Source: Rheinheimera sp. D18
GTDB taxonomy: Bacteria; Pseudomonadota; Gammaproteobacteria; Enterobacterales; Alteromonadaceae
NCBI RefSeq assembly: GCF_004345025.1
Contig: NZ_CP037745.1
Location: 868,001-932,000 of the forward strand
Direction of reading: 5' to 3'
Length of the DNA stretch: 64,000 bases
The stretch's first letter is position 1. Each line of letters begins with the position of its first letter. Positions 22,235-31,699 of the stretch are shown piece by piece. Made by a program: the position numbers and the translations under genes. Below the pieces are notes generated by a model. The model was not told where the DNA came from. It did no database searches and saw only the letters and a program-made list of their open reading frames with translations.

Positions 22235-22858
22235 TGTTAGATACTGAATTAGCGCGTCGGTAGCGGTTGTAATATGTTCGCGTAGTAGCGTACACGCTGC
22301 ATCTATGCTGCCTGCACGCAACAATGTAATTAGCTGTCGGTGTTCAGTCGCGCTAGTGTTTGCGTAACACATGCTTTGTTCTTGATAGCCGATATAGCGA
22401 GATACTTGTTGGTGCAACTGATCGAGCAAGCGCAGCAAATGCGGTTTGTGGCATTCTTGATATAGCCGTCGATGAAACTGCCAATTTAAATCACCACGCT
22501 CAAAAGCCGATAGCTGAGTATTATTGTCGATAGCAGCCAACAGATCTTCGGCTTGTCCTAAAATGCTGAAATTAAGGTTTTCTGCAGCCAGCTGTAACGC
22601 CAGGGGTTCAAGTTGTAAACGCAATAAGCATAACTCGTTGGCTTCAGCTACCGTGAAATTAGACACCTTGATACCGGCTTTACCATGGCTTTGTAGCCAG
22701 CCTTCGTTTATGAGTTGTTGCAAGGCATCGCGCACTACAATCCGACTAACATTATAATATTCTGCTAATTGCTGCTGCGTAAGCACGGCGCTAGGTTGCC
22801 AGTGCTGCAATTGAATATCGCGTTTTAACTGTTGGTATAGCTGCTGCTTTTTAAGCAT
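22226..22858 (-). CDS. GntR-family (FadR/FCD type) transcriptional regulator
   Basis: Encodes 210 residues: an N-terminal winged helix-turn-helix (VLTQQQLAEYYNVSRIVVRDALQQLINEGWL) and an all-helical FCD ligand domain with the metal-site residues expected in this class (D/H in NWQFHRRLYQECH, then TEHRQLITLLRAG). It overlaps the benE stop by one base (TAATG), so it is translated with the transporter and probably controls it in response to a carboxylate ligand. A palindrome of the type bound by this family lies upstream of benE at 24063-24076. The ligand is unknown. Confidence 0.85.
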   Translation of the reverse strand: MLKKQQLYQQLKRDIQLQHWQPSAVLTQQQLAEYYNVSRIVVRDALQQLINEGWLQSHGKAGIKVSNFTVAEANELCLLRLQLEPLALQLAAENLNFSILGQAEDLLAAIDNNTQLSAFERGDLNWQFHRRLYQECHKPHLLRLLDQLHQQVSRYIGYQEQSMCYANTSATEHRQLITLLRAGSIDAACTLLREHITTATDALIQYLTKT

Positions 22859-24027
22859 TAGAGTCTCCGGCGAAAGCCATTAACCAGTAGTAACGTAATA
22901 CCGCCGGCAATAATGCCCCAGAATGCGGCGGCAATGCCAAAAAAGTTCACGCCACTAGCTGTTACCAGTAAGGTAACTACGGCCGCTTCGCGGTGCTCAC
23001 CTTCTGCTGTAGCAACGGCTAAATTAGCGCCTATAGTGCCTAGCAGCGCAAGCCCCGCCAGTGCGGCAATCATTTCTTTAGGAAAGGCGGCAAACAACGC
23101 GACGACAGTCGCACCTGCCAAGCCCGCTAGCAGATAAAATACTCCAGCAGCAATGCCGGCAACATAGCGTTTAGTTTTGTCTGGGTGCGCTTCAGGCCCA
23201 GTACAAATTGCGGCGGTAATGGCGGCTAAGTTCAGCGAGAAGGCACCCCAAGGTGCAAGCAGCAGCGTAGAAGCTGCGGTCACAGTAATAAGTGGAGAAA
23301 CCGGCGTTTGATAACCACTGGTACGAATTACCGCAACACCAGGAATGTTCTGTGATGCCATGGTGACTAGCAAGAGCGGTAAACCTACACCCAGCAATGC
23401 GCTTAATGACCAGTGCGGTGTAACCCATACTGGCGTGGTAAAGCTAAGTATTACTGAATGATAGTTAAATTGACCTTGTAGTACTACGGTGATTAATCCT
23501 GCTAACAGTACCCATAAAATTGCATAGCGCGGCGCCAAACGTTTAGCTAATAAATAGCTAATACACATTATGCCGACTAACCATAACTGGGTTTGTAATG
23601 AGGTGAAAATGCTTAAACCAAATTGCAGCAATATGCCAGCAAGCATGGCGCTGGCTAGTGGCAGCGGGATCAGTCGAGTCAGTTTATCAAACCAACCGCT
23701 AATACCAATAATTACGCCTAATACCGCAGCAAACATAAATACGCCGACAGCTTCGTTAATAGTCAAACCTTGCAAGCTGGTAGCAAGTAATGCCGCACCC
23801 GGTGTGGACCAAGCCGTGACAATTGGCGCTTTGTAATACCAAGATAGGCCGATACAGGTAGCGCCCATGCCAATACCTAGCGCAAGTAACCACGATGCCA
23901 TTATTTCCGGTGTGGCCCCTGCAGCTTCAGCAGCTTGCAGCACAATAGCAACTGAGCTGGCAAAGCCGACCAACACGGCGACAAAACCGGCGACTACCGC
24001 AGATAGATTTAGATCTTTAATGGGCAT
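22858..24027 (-). CDS. BenE-family transporter (benzoate/H+ symporter-like)
   Basis: Encodes 389 residues with about eleven membrane segments. It closely resembles E. coli YdcO/BenE: the N-terminal AGFVAVLVGFASSVAIVLQA, TAWSTPGAALLATSLQGLT, LVTMASQNIPG and AAITAAICTGPEAHPDKTKR are family-defining. Characterised members carry benzoate, but no aromatic-degradation gene is near, so the substrate here is open. It forms an operon with the gntR-type gene downstream; the promoter overlaps the presumed operator. Confidence 0.88.
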   Translation of the reverse strand: MPIKDLNLSAVVAGFVAVLVGFASSVAIVLQAAEAAGATPEIMASWLLALGIGMGATCIGLSWYYKAPIVTAWSTPGAALLATSLQGLTINEAVGVFMFAAVLGVIIGISGWFDKLTRLIPLPLASAMLAGILLQFGLSIFTSLQTQLWLVGIMCISYLLAKRLAPRYAILWVLLAGLITVVLQGQFNYHSVILSFTTPVWVTPHWSLSALLGVGLPLLLVTMASQNIPGVAVIRTSGYQTPVSPLITVTAASTLLLAPWGAFSLNLAAITAAICTGPEAHPDKTKRYVAGIAAGVFYLLAGLAGATVVALFAAFPKEMIAALAGLALLGTIGANLAVATAEGEHREAAVVTLLVTASGVNFFGIAAAFWGIIAGGITLLLVNGFRRRL

Positions 24028-24062
24028 AGGGTATTTGCACTATAAAAAATATACTTAATTTT

Positions 24063-24076
24063 AAATGTATACATTT
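24063..24076 (-). promoter_or_regulatory. Candidate GntR-type operator upstream of benE
   Basis: AAATGTATACATTT is a perfect 14-bp palindrome, 35 bases before the benE start. TGTATACA cores are typical of FCD-subfamily GntR operators. On the minus strand TTGCCC, 17-19 bases before TTTAAA/TAAAAT, frames it as -35/-10, so binding would block the promoter. Autoregulation by the benE-linked regulator is inferred. Confidence 0.55.
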
Positions 24077-24174
24077 TTACAGGGGCAAGCAAGCAGAGTA
24101 ATATTAAATTAAATACGGCAGAGTAGACGGTAAGTAAGTGTATGTTGAATGCGTATAGCGCAGTGTGGCGTGCC

Positions 24175-24272
24175 GAATCGGTTTGTTCACGCCAACACGC
24201 CGTAAATACGTCCATGTAGGCTCGTTTCCGCCCATCCAGGGCTTCAACGGTCGGCTTTGAACAAACCGATTC
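24175..24272. repeat. 98-bp intergenic repeat with 15-bp terminal inverted repeats (copy 1)
   Basis: The ends GAATCGGTTTGTTCA (24175-24189) and TGAACAAACCGATTC (24258-24272) are perfect inverted repeats. The interior shares long identical blocks (CCAACACGCCGTAAA, GGCTCGTTTC, CTTCAACGGT) with a second copy at 47154-47250. It codes for nothing and lies just downstream of mutS, where the fold could also stabilise or end the transcript. Probably a mobile palindromic (MITE/REP-like) unit. Confidence 0.8.
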
Positions 24273-24284
24273 TAGCTATTCTAG

Positions 24285-26873
24285 CTAGAGTTGACTTTTT
24301 AGTTGGTACAGCAACTCTAACGCCTGACGGGCGCTTAAATCATCAGGGTTAATATCTCGTAATTGCTCTACTATCGGGTGTTCGGCTTCTAGTAAGCTCA
24401 ACTGAGGCTGCACAGTTGTAGCTATCGTTTGTGTGGCTGTCGTTTTTGCTACCGCAGTGTTGCTGTGCTGTTCTAGCTCGCTAAGTTTAAGGCGTGCCCG
24501 CTGGATAACGGCTTTAGGTACGCCAGCTAATTGTGCAACCTGCAAACCAAAGCTTTTGCTAGCAGCACCGTCCTGAACTTGGTGCATAAATACAATATCA
24601 TCACCGTGCTCTATGGCATCTAAGTGCACATTAGCCAGTGCTGGCAATTGATCTGCTAGCACGGTTAACTCAAAATAGTGGGTAGCAAATAAGGTCAATG
24701 ATTTTATTGTTGTTGCCAAATAATCAGCACAGGCCCAGGCTAAACTAAGGCCATCATATGTGCTGGTGCCTCGGCCAATTTCATCCATTAATACTAAGCT
24801 ATGTTCGGTAGCATGATGCAAAATGGTTGCAGTTTCGGTCATCTCAACCATAAAGGTCGAACGGCCTGAGGCCAGATCATCTGATGCACCAATTCGAGTG
24901 AAAATACGATCGATCGGGCCAATTTCTGCTTGGTCTGCGGGCACAAAACAACCAATATAGGCCATTAAAACAATCAGCGCGGTTTGGCGCATATAGGTTG
25001 ATTTACCACCCATGTTGGGGCCGGTAATCATTAGCATACGCCGTTGAGCATGTAAATTTAATGGGTTGGCAATAAAGGGCTCGGTTAATACTTGCTCTAC
25101 CACTGGATGCCTTGCCTGTTGCAGCATAATGCCAGTAGTGCTGGTTAACTTTGGCTGGCAGTAATTTAAGTTATCGGCGCGCTCGGCAAAAGTACACAAC
25201 ACATCTAACTCGGCCAGAGTTTGTGCTAATTGCTGCAGTTGTGCTAAAAATGGTGTAGTCAGTAAAAATAGCTGCTCGTATAACTGCTTCTCAAGTGCTA
25301 ATGCTTTGCTTTGGCTACCAAGTACTTTGTCTTCGTATTCTTTTAACTCAGGAATAATATAGCGTTCATTATTTTTTAGTGTTTGTCGGCGAATGTATTC
25401 CGCTGGTACTTTAGTATCGGCACTGCGGCCGGTTTCAATGTAATAACCGTGCACGCGGTTAAAGCCCACTTTTAACGAGGCAATACCGGTACGCTCACGC
25501 TCGCGCAGTTCTAGTTGGTCTAAATAGTCGGTTGCGCCCTCAGCTAGCGCCCGCCATTGGTCTAGCTCGGCGTTATAGCCGTTGGCAATAACACCACCAT
25601 CGCGAATAAGCACCGGCGGCGCTTCAACAATGGCACGTTCTAACAACTCGCATAGTGCTGGCAGTGGCTTAGCTGCTTGGCTAATTTGTTGTAACAACGG
25701 GCTTTGCAACAGGCTAAGCTTTGGTGCTAACTCGGGTAGCTGCTGCAGCGCTTGGCGTAAGCGGGCAAAGTCACGTGGTCGGGCACTTCGTAGTGCTAAG
25801 CGGGCGATAACACGTTCAATGTCGCCAATATGTTTTAATTGCGGCTGTAATTGCTCGTAATGCTTAAATAACTCAGCAACGGCATTAAGCCGCGCATTTA
25901 CTTGTGTTTGTTGGCGTAGTGGAGCATGGATCCAACGCTTTAATAAGCGTGAGCCCATGGCTGTTTGGCTGTGGTCTAACACGGCCGCTAAGGTATGCTC
26001 GTAATGTCCGGCTAAATTTTGTGTCAGCTCTAAATTACGCCGAGTAGCGGCATCTAATACAATATTGTCTTGCGCACGTTCAAGTGCAATAGCACGAATA
26101 TGTGGCAGTGCGGCGCGCTGGGTGTCTTTAACGTATTGCATAACACAGCCAGCAGCCATAATGGCCACAGGAGCTTCATCAACACCAAAACTGAGTAAAT
26201 CTTTAGTGCCAAACTGCTGACATAATAAACGTTTTGCTGTAGCCAGTTCAAATTCCCAAATGGGTCGGCGGCGCGCGCCTTTGCGTTTCTCTAGCAACAA
26301 CGGCTGAGAAAAATCTTCTGGATATAATAATTCGGCGGGGTTTAAGCGCTGTAATAGCGCAGCCAAATCGTCAAAATTATCTACTTGATTTAATAAAAAA
26401 CGGCCACTACTTAAATCTAATTGGGCCAAACCGAATTGCCCCCGCAATTGGCTAATAGCACAGAGCAAGTTATCTTGGCGTTCATTTAACAGGGCTTCAT
26501 CGGTTACCGTGCCCGGAGTCACTATACGCACTACTTTGCGTTCAACGGGGCCCTTGCTGGTGGCTGGGTCACCAATTTGCTCACAAATAGCCACCGACTC
26601 GCCTAATTGTACTAAGCGGGCTAAATAACCTTCTATGGCATGGTAAGGTACGCCAGCCATAGGAATAGGCAAGCCACCGCTTTGGCCGCGCTTGGTCAGC
26701 GATATATCTAGTAATGCCGCAGCGCGTTTGGCATCATCAAAAAACAGCTCGTAAAAATCGCCCATACGATATAGCAACAAAATATCGGGGTGCTCACTTT
26801 TAATGCCTAAATACTGCTGCATCATCGGCGTATGTGCGCTTAACGCTTGCTCCATTTTCTGGTCTGACGGCAT
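24285..26873 (-). CDS. mutS: DNA mismatch repair protein MutS
   Basis: Encodes 862 residues (E. coli 853). MutS recognises mismatches and, with MutL, starts repair. The N-terminal mismatch-binding domain has the [12 protein letters not shown] segment with the Phe-x-Glu wedge; the ATPase has Walker [31 protein letters not shown] Walker B ([12 protein letters not shown]) and FATHYFELT. The C-terminus retains a beta-clamp motif (QLSLL) and the tetramerisation tail ([18 protein letters not shown]). It is divergent from pncC, with only 32 bases between start codons. Confidence 0.98.
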   Translation of the reverse strand: MPSDQKMEQALSAHTPMMQQYLGIKSEHPDILLLYRMGDFYELFFDDAKRAAALLDISLTKRGQSGGLPIPMAGVPYHAIEGYLARLVQLGESVAICEQIGDPATSKGPVERKVVRIVTPGTVTDEALLNERQDNLLCAISQLRGQFGLAQLDLSSGRFLLNQVDNFDDLAALLQRLNPAELLYPEDFSQPLLLEKRKGARRRPIWEFELATAKRLLCQQFGTKDLLSFGVDEAPVAIMAAGCVMQYVKDTQRAALPHIRAIALERAQDNIVLDAATRRNLELTQNLAGHYEHTLAAVLDHSQTAMGSRLLKRWIHAPLRQQTQVNARLNAVAELFKHYEQLQPQLKHIGDIERVIARLALRSARPRDFARLRQALQQLPELAPKLSLLQSPLLQQISQAAKPLPALCELLERAIVEAPPVLIRDGGVIANGYNAELDQWRALAEGATDYLDQLELRERERTGIASLKVGFNRVHGYYIETGRSADTKVPAEYIRRQTLKNNERYIIPELKEYEDKVLGSQSKALALEKQLYEQLFLLTTPFLAQLQQLAQTLAELDVLCTFAERADNLNYCQPKLTSTTGIMLQQARHPVVEQVLTEPFIANPLNLHAQRRMLMITGPNMGGKSTYMRQTALIVLMAYIGCFVPADQAEIGPIDRIFTRIGASDDLASGRSTFMVEMTETATILHHATEHSLVLMDEIGRGTSTYDGLSLAWACADYLATTIKSLTLFATHYFELTVLADQLPALANVHLDAIEHGDDIVFMHQVQDGAASKSFGLQVAQLAGVPKAVIQRARLKLSELEQHSNTAVAKTTATQTIATTVQPQLSLLEAEHPIVEQLRDINPDDLSARQALELLYQLKSQL

Positions 26874-26905
26874 AATGCTGTTCTAAATTCCTTGTTGGAT
26901 AAAAT

Positions 26906-27406
26906 ATGACGGTCGCAGCAGATAGCCTGCAGCTGGCGACAGAATTAGGCCAGCTATTATTACGGAAAAAATGGACGATAACCACTGCAGAATCGTGCAC
27001 TGGTGGTGGCATTGGTTATTGGCTTACGGCGGTGGCCGGCAGTTCGGCCTATATTGATCGAGGTTTTATCACTTACAGCAATAAAGCCAAGCAGCAATTA
27101 CTTGGCGTACGCAGTGCAACCTTGCTGCAGTTTGGTGCGGTAAGTGAAGACACTGTGCGTGAAATGGCCGAGGGTGCTGCTAAAGCCGCTAACGCGAATT
27201 TAGCTATTGCGGTATCGGGTATAGCCGGGCCAGATGGGGGTTCAGAGTACAAACCGGTAGGCACAGTGTGTTTTGGCTTTTTCCTTAATGGACAGTTAGC
27301 GACTCAACGTTTAGTGTTTACTGGTGATCGGCAACAAGTAAGACAACAAGCAATAGATTATGCTCTTAAACAAAGTATCGAACTGTTGACAGCAGTTATA
27401 CAGTAG
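26906..27406 (+). CDS. pncC: Nicotinamide-nucleotide amidohydrolase PncC (CinA C-terminal type)
   Basis: Encodes 166 residues, the stand-alone CinA C-terminal domain. It deamidates NMN to nicotinate mononucleotide in pyridine salvage. TTAESCTGGGIGYWLT, FITYSNKAKQQLLGV and AVSGIAGPDGGSEYKPVGTV are the diagnostic motifs. It lies directly before recA, as in E. coli, and its final codons overlap a consensus TTGACA at 27386. Confidence 0.94.
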   Translation: MTVAADSLQLATELGQLLLRKKWTITTAESCTGGGIGYWLTAVAGSSAYIDRGFITYSNKAKQQLLGVRSATLLQFGAVSEDTVREMAEGAAKAANANLAIAVSGIAGPDGGSEYKPVGTVCFGFFLNGQLATQRLVFTGDRQQVRQQAIDYALKQSIELLTAVIQ

Positions 27407-27410
27407 AGTA

Positions 27411-27426
27411 CTGTACGAGCATACAG
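27411..27426 (+). promoter_or_regulatory. LexA (SOS) box upstream of recA
   Basis: CTGT-ACGAGCAT-ACAG is a perfect CTGT-N8-ACAG LexA site. Extended by two bases each side it differs at only two positions from the E. coli recA box. It ends 42 bases before the chosen recA start and lies in the 3' flank of pncC, so recA should be LexA-repressed here. Confidence 0.92.
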
Positions 27427-27468
27427 TGTTAATGGTCCGGCATGCCCGGCGCAACCTTGGATATAAAA

Positions 27469-28512
27469 ATGGACGATAATAAACAAAAAGCCCTTACCGC
27501 CGCCTTAAGTCAAATTGAACGTCAATTCGGTAAAGGCTCTATTATGCGTCTGGGCGATAGCACAGCGCTAGATATAGCTGCAGTTTCTACTGGCTCGTTA
27601 GGTTTAGATATTGCACTTGGTATAGGTGGCTTACCTTATGGCCGTATTGTAGAAATTTACGGCCCAGAGTCGTCAGGTAAAACCACTTTAACGTTGCAGG
27701 TTATTGCTGAAGCACAAAAAGCCGGTAAAACCTGCGCTTTTATTGACGCTGAGCACGCGCTAGACCCGGTATATGCTAAGAAGTTAGGCGTAAATGTTGA
27801 CCAATTGTTGGTGTCGCAACCAGACACGGGCGAGCAAGCATTAGAGATTTGCGACATGCTGGTACGATCTGCTGCGGTAGATGTAGTGGTTGTCGACTCG
27901 GTTGCTGCATTAACGCCAAAAGCAGAAATTGAAGGTGATATGGGCGATAGCCACATGGGCCTGCAAGCGCGTTTAATGTCACAGGCGCTACGTAAGTTAA
28001 CCGGTAATATTAAGCGTTCTAATACGCTAGTTATTTTTATCAACCAAATTCGTATGAAAATTGGTGTGATGTTTGGTAACCCAGAAACCACTACGGGTGG
28101 TAACGCACTTAAGTTTTATGCCTCAGTGCGCTTAGATATTCGCCGTATTGGTTCAGTTAAAGATGGCGAAGAAATTGTTGGTAACGAAACCCGAGTTAAG
28201 GTAGTTAAAAACAAGGTTGCACCACCATTTAAACAAGCCGAATTTATTATTCAATATGGTGCTGGTATCAACAAACTAGGCGAGCTGGTTGATTTAGGTG
28301 TCGCACAAGGTTTGGTAGACAAAGCCGGCGCTTGGTATGCTTATCAGGGTAATAAAATTGGCCAAGGTAAAGCCAACGCTATGAAATATCTAGCTGATAA
28401 TCCAAAAATAGCGGATGAAATTGAGAAAGAGCTGCGCAGCCGTTTATTATTAAAGCCGGGTGAGAAGCCAATTGAAGAAAGTATACCTGAAGCCTTTGAA
28501 GCTGATTTGTAA
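27469..28512 (+). CDS. recA: Recombinase RecA
   Basis: Encodes 347 residues from ATG27469, which aligns with the usual N-terminus ([16 protein letters not shown]); an ATG nine codons earlier is possible but adds untypical residues. RecA drives strand exchange and LexA self-cleavage. Walker [11 protein letters not shown], the [18 protein letters not shown] polymer segment, loop L2 [18 protein letters not shown] and an acidic tail are present. It is followed by a terminator; no recX follows, unlike E. coli. Confidence 0.98.
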   Translation: MDDNKQKALTAALSQIERQFGKGSIMRLGDSTALDIAAVSTGSLGLDIALGIGGLPYGRIVEIYGPESSGKTTLTLQVIAEAQKAGKTCAFIDAEHALDPVYAKKLGVNVDQLLVSQPDTGEQALEICDMLVRSAAVDVVVVDSVAALTPKAEIEGDMGDSHMGLQARLMSQALRKLTGNIKRSNTLVIFINQIRMKIGVMFGNPETTTGGNALKFYASVRLDIRRIGSVKDGEEIVGNETRVKVVKNKVAPPFKQAEFIIQYGAGINKLGELVDLGVAQGLVDKAGAWYAYQGNKIGQGKANAMKYLADNPKIADEIEKELRSRLLLKPGEKPIEESIPEAFEADL

Positions 28513-28572
28513 AATCAGTATTACTAAGGATCAATAAAGCCAATAGTAAGTTTTATATTGGCAATTAAATTT

Positions 28573-28601
28573 AACAAGGCTACCTAAACAGTAGCCTTGT
28601 T
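28573..28601. terminator. Terminator between recA and rnhA
   Basis: AACAAGGCTAC (28573-28583) pairs perfectly with GTAGCCTTGTT (28591-28601) around CTAAACA. T-rich sequence follows on the recA strand and AT-rich sequence on the other, so it probably serves both convergent genes. Confidence 0.85.
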
Positions 28602-28611
28602 TGTATTTGCG

Positions 28612-29085
28612 TTAAGGCTGTTTTAACTCAAACTCGGTATCAACCGTGCTAGGTTTAGCTTCTGCTGCGGTGCGCGCTAGTACGTCACAACGTTCGTTTT
28701 CAGGGTGTCCAGCATGACCTTTAACCCAATGCCATTCAACTTTGTGGGCTTGCGTCGCAAGATCTAACCGTTGCCATAAATCCTGATTTTTAACGGGTTG
28801 TTTCTGGCTGGTTTTCCAATTGTTGCGTTTCCAACCGGCCAGCCATTGGGTAATACCTAAACGTACATATTGGCTGTCGGTTGTTAAGTCAACATCGCAG
28901 CCATCTTTTAAGCTTTCTAAACCGATGATAGCCGCCAATAGCTCCATGCGGTTATTCGTGGTTAAACGAAAGCCACCACTTAATTCTTTAAGGTGCTGCT
29001 TATACTTCAGTACCACACCATAACCGCCCGGTCCTGGGTTGCCCAAACAAGAGCCGTCGGTGTAGATCTCAACAGTTTTACGCAT
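28612..29085 (-). CDS. rnhA: Ribonuclease HI
   Basis: Encodes 157 residues from ATG29085, chosen because GGAAAGG lies upstream; a TTG at 29100 would extend it by five residues. RNase HI cuts RNA in RNA-DNA hybrids. The catalytic carboxylates are seen in [17 protein letters not shown] (Asp), [10 protein letters not shown] (Glu) and LTTDSQYV (Asp), and the late [17 protein letters not shown] carries the remaining His/Asp. It is divergent from dnaQ as in E. coli. Confidence 0.97.
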   Translation of the reverse strand: MRKTVEIYTDGSCLGNPGPGGYGVVLKYKQHLKELSGGFRLTTNNRMELLAAIIGLESLKDGCDVDLTTDSQYVRLGITQWLAGWKRNNWKTSQKQPVKNQDLWQRLDLATQAHKVEWHWVKGHAGHPENERCDVLARTAAEAKPSTVDTEFELKQP

Positions 29086-29112
29086 AAAGCCTTTCCTCAA
29101 AGCAAAACGGCG

Positions 29113-29118
29113 TATAAT
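29113..29118 (+). promoter_or_regulatory. Candidate -10 element of dnaQ
   Basis: A consensus TATAAT stands 46 bases before the dnaQ ATG in the rnhA-dnaQ gap. No good -35 is found at 16-18 bases upstream, so this is a weak call. Confidence 0.35.
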
Positions 29119-29164
29119 CTAACCCAAGTATGCGAAAAAACGAAACTTACTCTGGTTAAAAAAT

Positions 29165-29866
29165 ATGGCTAAAAGACAAATTATTCTCGACACTGAAACG
29201 ACTGGTATAAATCCAAAAGACGGCCATCGTATCATTGAAATTGGTTGCGTTGAGATGATCAACCGCCGTTTTACTGGCAACAACTTTCATGTCTACATTA
29301 ACCCTGAGCGCGTTATTGATGTTGAGGCCGTAGCGGTACACGGTATCACTAATGAGCGATTAAAAGATGAACCCAAGTTTCGAGCTATTGCAAAAAGTTT
29401 TTATGATTATATTCAAGGTGCTGAATTAGTCATCCATAATGCCGCGTTTGACGTTGGTTTTATTAATAACGAGTTTTCGCTATTACATCCGCAACTGCCA
29501 CCGGTAGAGCAATATTGCACCATTCTTGATACTTTATTGCTAGCGCGAGAAATGCACCCAGGGCAAAAAAATAACCTCGATGCACTTTGTCGCCGTTATG
29601 ATATCAATAATAGCCACCGGACACTGCACGGCGCCTTATTAGATGCGGAAATACTAGCCGACGTATATCTTTTAATGACCGGCGGTCAGGTTAGCCTAAA
29701 CTTAGCAAATGAGCAGGATAGCGCTAATACCGGTGATAACCCTATAGCAATAAAGCGCAGCGGGGGGCTTAGGGTAATACGTGCAAGTGAGCCAGAGTTA
29801 GTTGCTCATTATGCGCGGCTTGATTTAGTACAGAAAAAAGGGGGCAGTTGCTTGTGGCGAGATTAA
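29165..29866 (+). CDS. dnaQ: DNA polymerase III epsilon subunit (3'-5' proofreading exonuclease)
   Basis: Encodes 233 residues. The N-terminal exonuclease has ExoI ILDTETTGINP, ExoII HNAAFDVGFINNEF and ExoIII HRTLHGALLDAEILADVY with the metal-binding acids and catalytic His. The C-terminal ~50 residues should bind the alpha subunit. Its last 19 bases overlap the next gene. Divergent rnhA and downstream tRNA-Asp reproduce the E. coli neighbourhood. Confidence 0.97.
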   Translation: MAKRQIILDTETTGINPKDGHRIIEIGCVEMINRRFTGNNFHVYINPERVIDVEAVAVHGITNERLKDEPKFRAIAKSFYDYIQGAELVIHNAAFDVGFINNEFSLLHPQLPPVEQYCTILDTLLLAREMHPGQKNNLDALCRRYDINNSHRTLHGALLDAEILADVYLLMTGGQVSLNLANEQDSANTGDNPIAIKRSGGLRVIRASEPELVAHYARLDLVQKKGGSCLWRD

Positions 29867-31302
29867 TAATACTGTGCTGTTTATTACTGAGTCCGTTATT
29901 AGTAGCGCAAACTAGCGAACGTGCCGATTTACTGCAGGAAAAAAATAAACAACCGTCGGAATTAGACCAACCTCTGAGTAATGGTTTTGAGTTGCTGCGC
30001 GATTTACCCACGAAAAATCAGATCCCGATGTTTGAAAATCGCTTTCGCATTGACGAAAACGTCGAAGAAATTACTTTATTGTTATTTCGTCGGCGCGGCT
30101 CGGCATCTACGGTATTAGTGCGTCCTGATGGCAGTAAAATTCATTTTCAAACCGCAGAAGCGCAAAAAGTGCGTTGGCATGATGCCAGCAGTTATGATCT
30201 TATTGAAATAAAGAACCCAACCCCAGGGCCTTGGCAAGCCGTTGGTAAGCTGTTGCCAGAAAGTAGAATTATGGTATTAACTGACATTAAACTTAATGTC
30301 GATCCCTTACCCAGTAATTTAATGGTAGGTGAAACCATAAAAATTACCGCTAGGCTAACCAATGCTAATCAACCAATAAACGTTAAAGATTTTCGTGATG
30401 TATTAGCGTTAGAAATGATTTTTGTCAGCACTAATAATGCTGATTATGACAACTTTGGTCGTGGTGTGGTGCAGGTTGCGCAATTTAGAGATGATGGCAA
30501 GGGCTACGACGAACGAGCCAGAGATGGTGTGTTTACCGGTGAGTTTCAACTACGCTTTATTGCTGGTGAATGGACACCTAAATATATCGTACGTACACCA
30601 CTGTATACTCGTGAAGTAGAGCAAACTCCGGTCATATTGAAAGCGGCACCAATAACCGCCGATATTACTGCTGCAGTGGCAGCGGATGAAACGACGCCAG
30701 AACAACAAGTAAAGCCGCATCAAATTGTGTTTCGTGTAACAGACGACAGTGTAAATAAAGCGACGGTGCTGCTACAAGGGCGAATACGTTACCCTAACGG
30801 CGATGTAGAGGAGTTTGCGTTAAATGAACCTAACGTAACACCTAGAACGTTAGAACTGCGTAACCGCGGTCACGGTAGCTATATTTTGGACGTATCGGCG
30901 TTTGGCACTATGCAAGATGGCCGTGAGTTTGCTATCACCTTGCCGGAAATTAGTTTTGTGGTAAACCGCCCGGTATTTGAAGCGCCTGCATTGGATGATT
31001 TACCGCAAAAAATTAAAGATGAAATCGCGGCCGAGCAAGCCGGACCGGAAGCCGAGTTTCCTTGGGGCTTGGTCATTATCGTTAATTTATTAACCTTAGT
31101 TGGTGGCAGTTTTGCTATTTGGTTTGTGATGTCAGATAAAAAAATAGCCGATTTACTCTTTTGGCGTAAAAAGCCGGTTGACGTTGCGATTAGCAGTGCG
31201 ACAAACAAAGCTGAAGACAGCAACGTAACGAAAAATAGTAATAATGTGCAAAAAAACAACGATATGGATGACATTCTAGATCTAACCCTACCGGATGACT
31301 AA
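29848..31302 (+). CDS. Signal-peptide and single-TM envelope protein (resembles TIGR03503 family)
   Basis: Encodes 484 residues from TTG29848 (GTG29854 is an alternative; AGGGGG lies just upstream). An N-terminal signal peptide (LIILCCLLLSPLLVA) leads a ~390-residue periplasmic region with beta-sandwich character, including DDGKGYDERARDGVFTGEF, a calcium-type loop seen in bacterial Ig-like domains. One C-terminal TM (about 405-430, WGLVIIVNLLTLVGGSFAIW) is followed by a ~55-residue polar cytoplasmic tail ending in an acidic DDILDLTLPDD. I believe it belongs to TIGR03503, a family limited to Alteromonadales and Vibrionales with no known role; that family name is from memory. It overlaps dnaQ. 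Confidence 0.75.
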   Translation: MLVARLIILCCLLLSPLLVAQTSERADLLQEKNKQPSELDQPLSNGFELLRDLPTKNQIPMFENRFRIDENVEEITLLLFRRRGSASTVLVRPDGSKIHFQTAEAQKVRWHDASSYDLIEIKNPTPGPWQAVGKLLPESRIMVLTDIKLNVDPLPSNLMVGETIKITARLTNANQPINVKDFRDVLALEMIFVSTNNADYDNFGRGVVQVAQFRDDGKGYDERARDGVFTGEFQLRFIAGEWTPKYIVRTPLYTREVEQTPVILKAAPITADITAAVAADETTPEQQVKPHQIVFRVTDDSVNKATVLLQGRIRYPNGDVEEFALNEPNVTPRTLELRNRGHGSYILDVSAFGTMQDGREFAITLPEISFVVNRPVFEAPALDDLPQKIKDEIAAEQAGPEAEFPWGLVIIVNLLTLVGGSFAIWFVMSDKKIADLLFWRKKPVDVAISSATNKAEDSNVTKNSNNVQKNNDMDDILDLTLPDD

Positions 31303-31330
31303 GGATTAGGCAAAAGCGGCAAAAAAGGAG

Positions 31331-31359
31331 TTGACGACCTATCGGCTAATCCGTATCAT
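31331..31359 (+). promoter_or_regulatory. Promoter of the tRNA-Asp array
   Basis: TTGACG (31331-31336) and TATCAT (31354-31359) are spaced by exactly 17 bases. A GC-rich run (TCCCGCCGC) follows the -10, the discriminator type that confers stringent control on stable-RNA promoters. The first tRNA begins about 45 bases after the expected start point. Confidence 0.65.
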
Positions 31360-31410
31360 TCCCGCCGCAATGCAGGATACCCAAATGAAATTCTGCAGTG
31401 TAATTGGTGC

Positions 31411-31487
31411 GGAGTGGTAGTTCAGTCGGTTAGAATACCGGCCTGTCACGCCGGGGGTCGCGGGTTCGAGTCCCGTCCACTCCGCCA
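31411..31487 (+). tRNA. tRNA-Asp (GTC), copy 1
   Basis: A 77-base cloverleaf with encoded CCA. The acceptor arms are GGAGTGG and CCACTCC, the anticodon stem is CCGGC/GCCGG, anticodon GTC is at 31445-31447 and the T-arm loop is GTTCGAG. It is nearly identical to E. coli tRNA-Asp. Copies 1 to 3 are identical in sequence. Confidence 0.97.
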
Positions 31488-31520
31488 AATTTGTAATGTG
31501 TAATATGTAAAGTGTACAGC

Positions 31521-31597
31521 GGAGTGGTAGTTCAGTCGGTTAGAATACCGGCCTGTCACGCCGGGGGTCGCGGGTTCGAGTCCCGTCCACTCCGCCA
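31521..31597 (+). tRNA. tRNA-Asp (GTC), copy 2
   Basis: Identical to copy 1, with encoded CCA, 33 bases downstream. The spacer is AT-rich and has no promoter elements, so the four genes are likely cut from one precursor. Confidence 0.97.
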
Positions 31598-31622
31598 TTA
31601 CTTTACAGCTTTGTTTGATCGC

Positions 31623-31699
31623 GGAGTGGTAGTTCAGTCGGTTAGAATACCGGCCTGTCACGCCGGGGGTCGCGGGTTCGAGTCCCGTCCACTCCGCCA
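31623..31699 (+). tRNA. tRNA-Asp (GTC), copy 3
   Basis: Identical to copies 1 and 2, 25 bases downstream of copy 2, with encoded CCA. Confidence 0.97.

Noticed and set aside
28513..28611. recX after recA
   Set aside because: No frame or start is present; the gap holds only a terminator.
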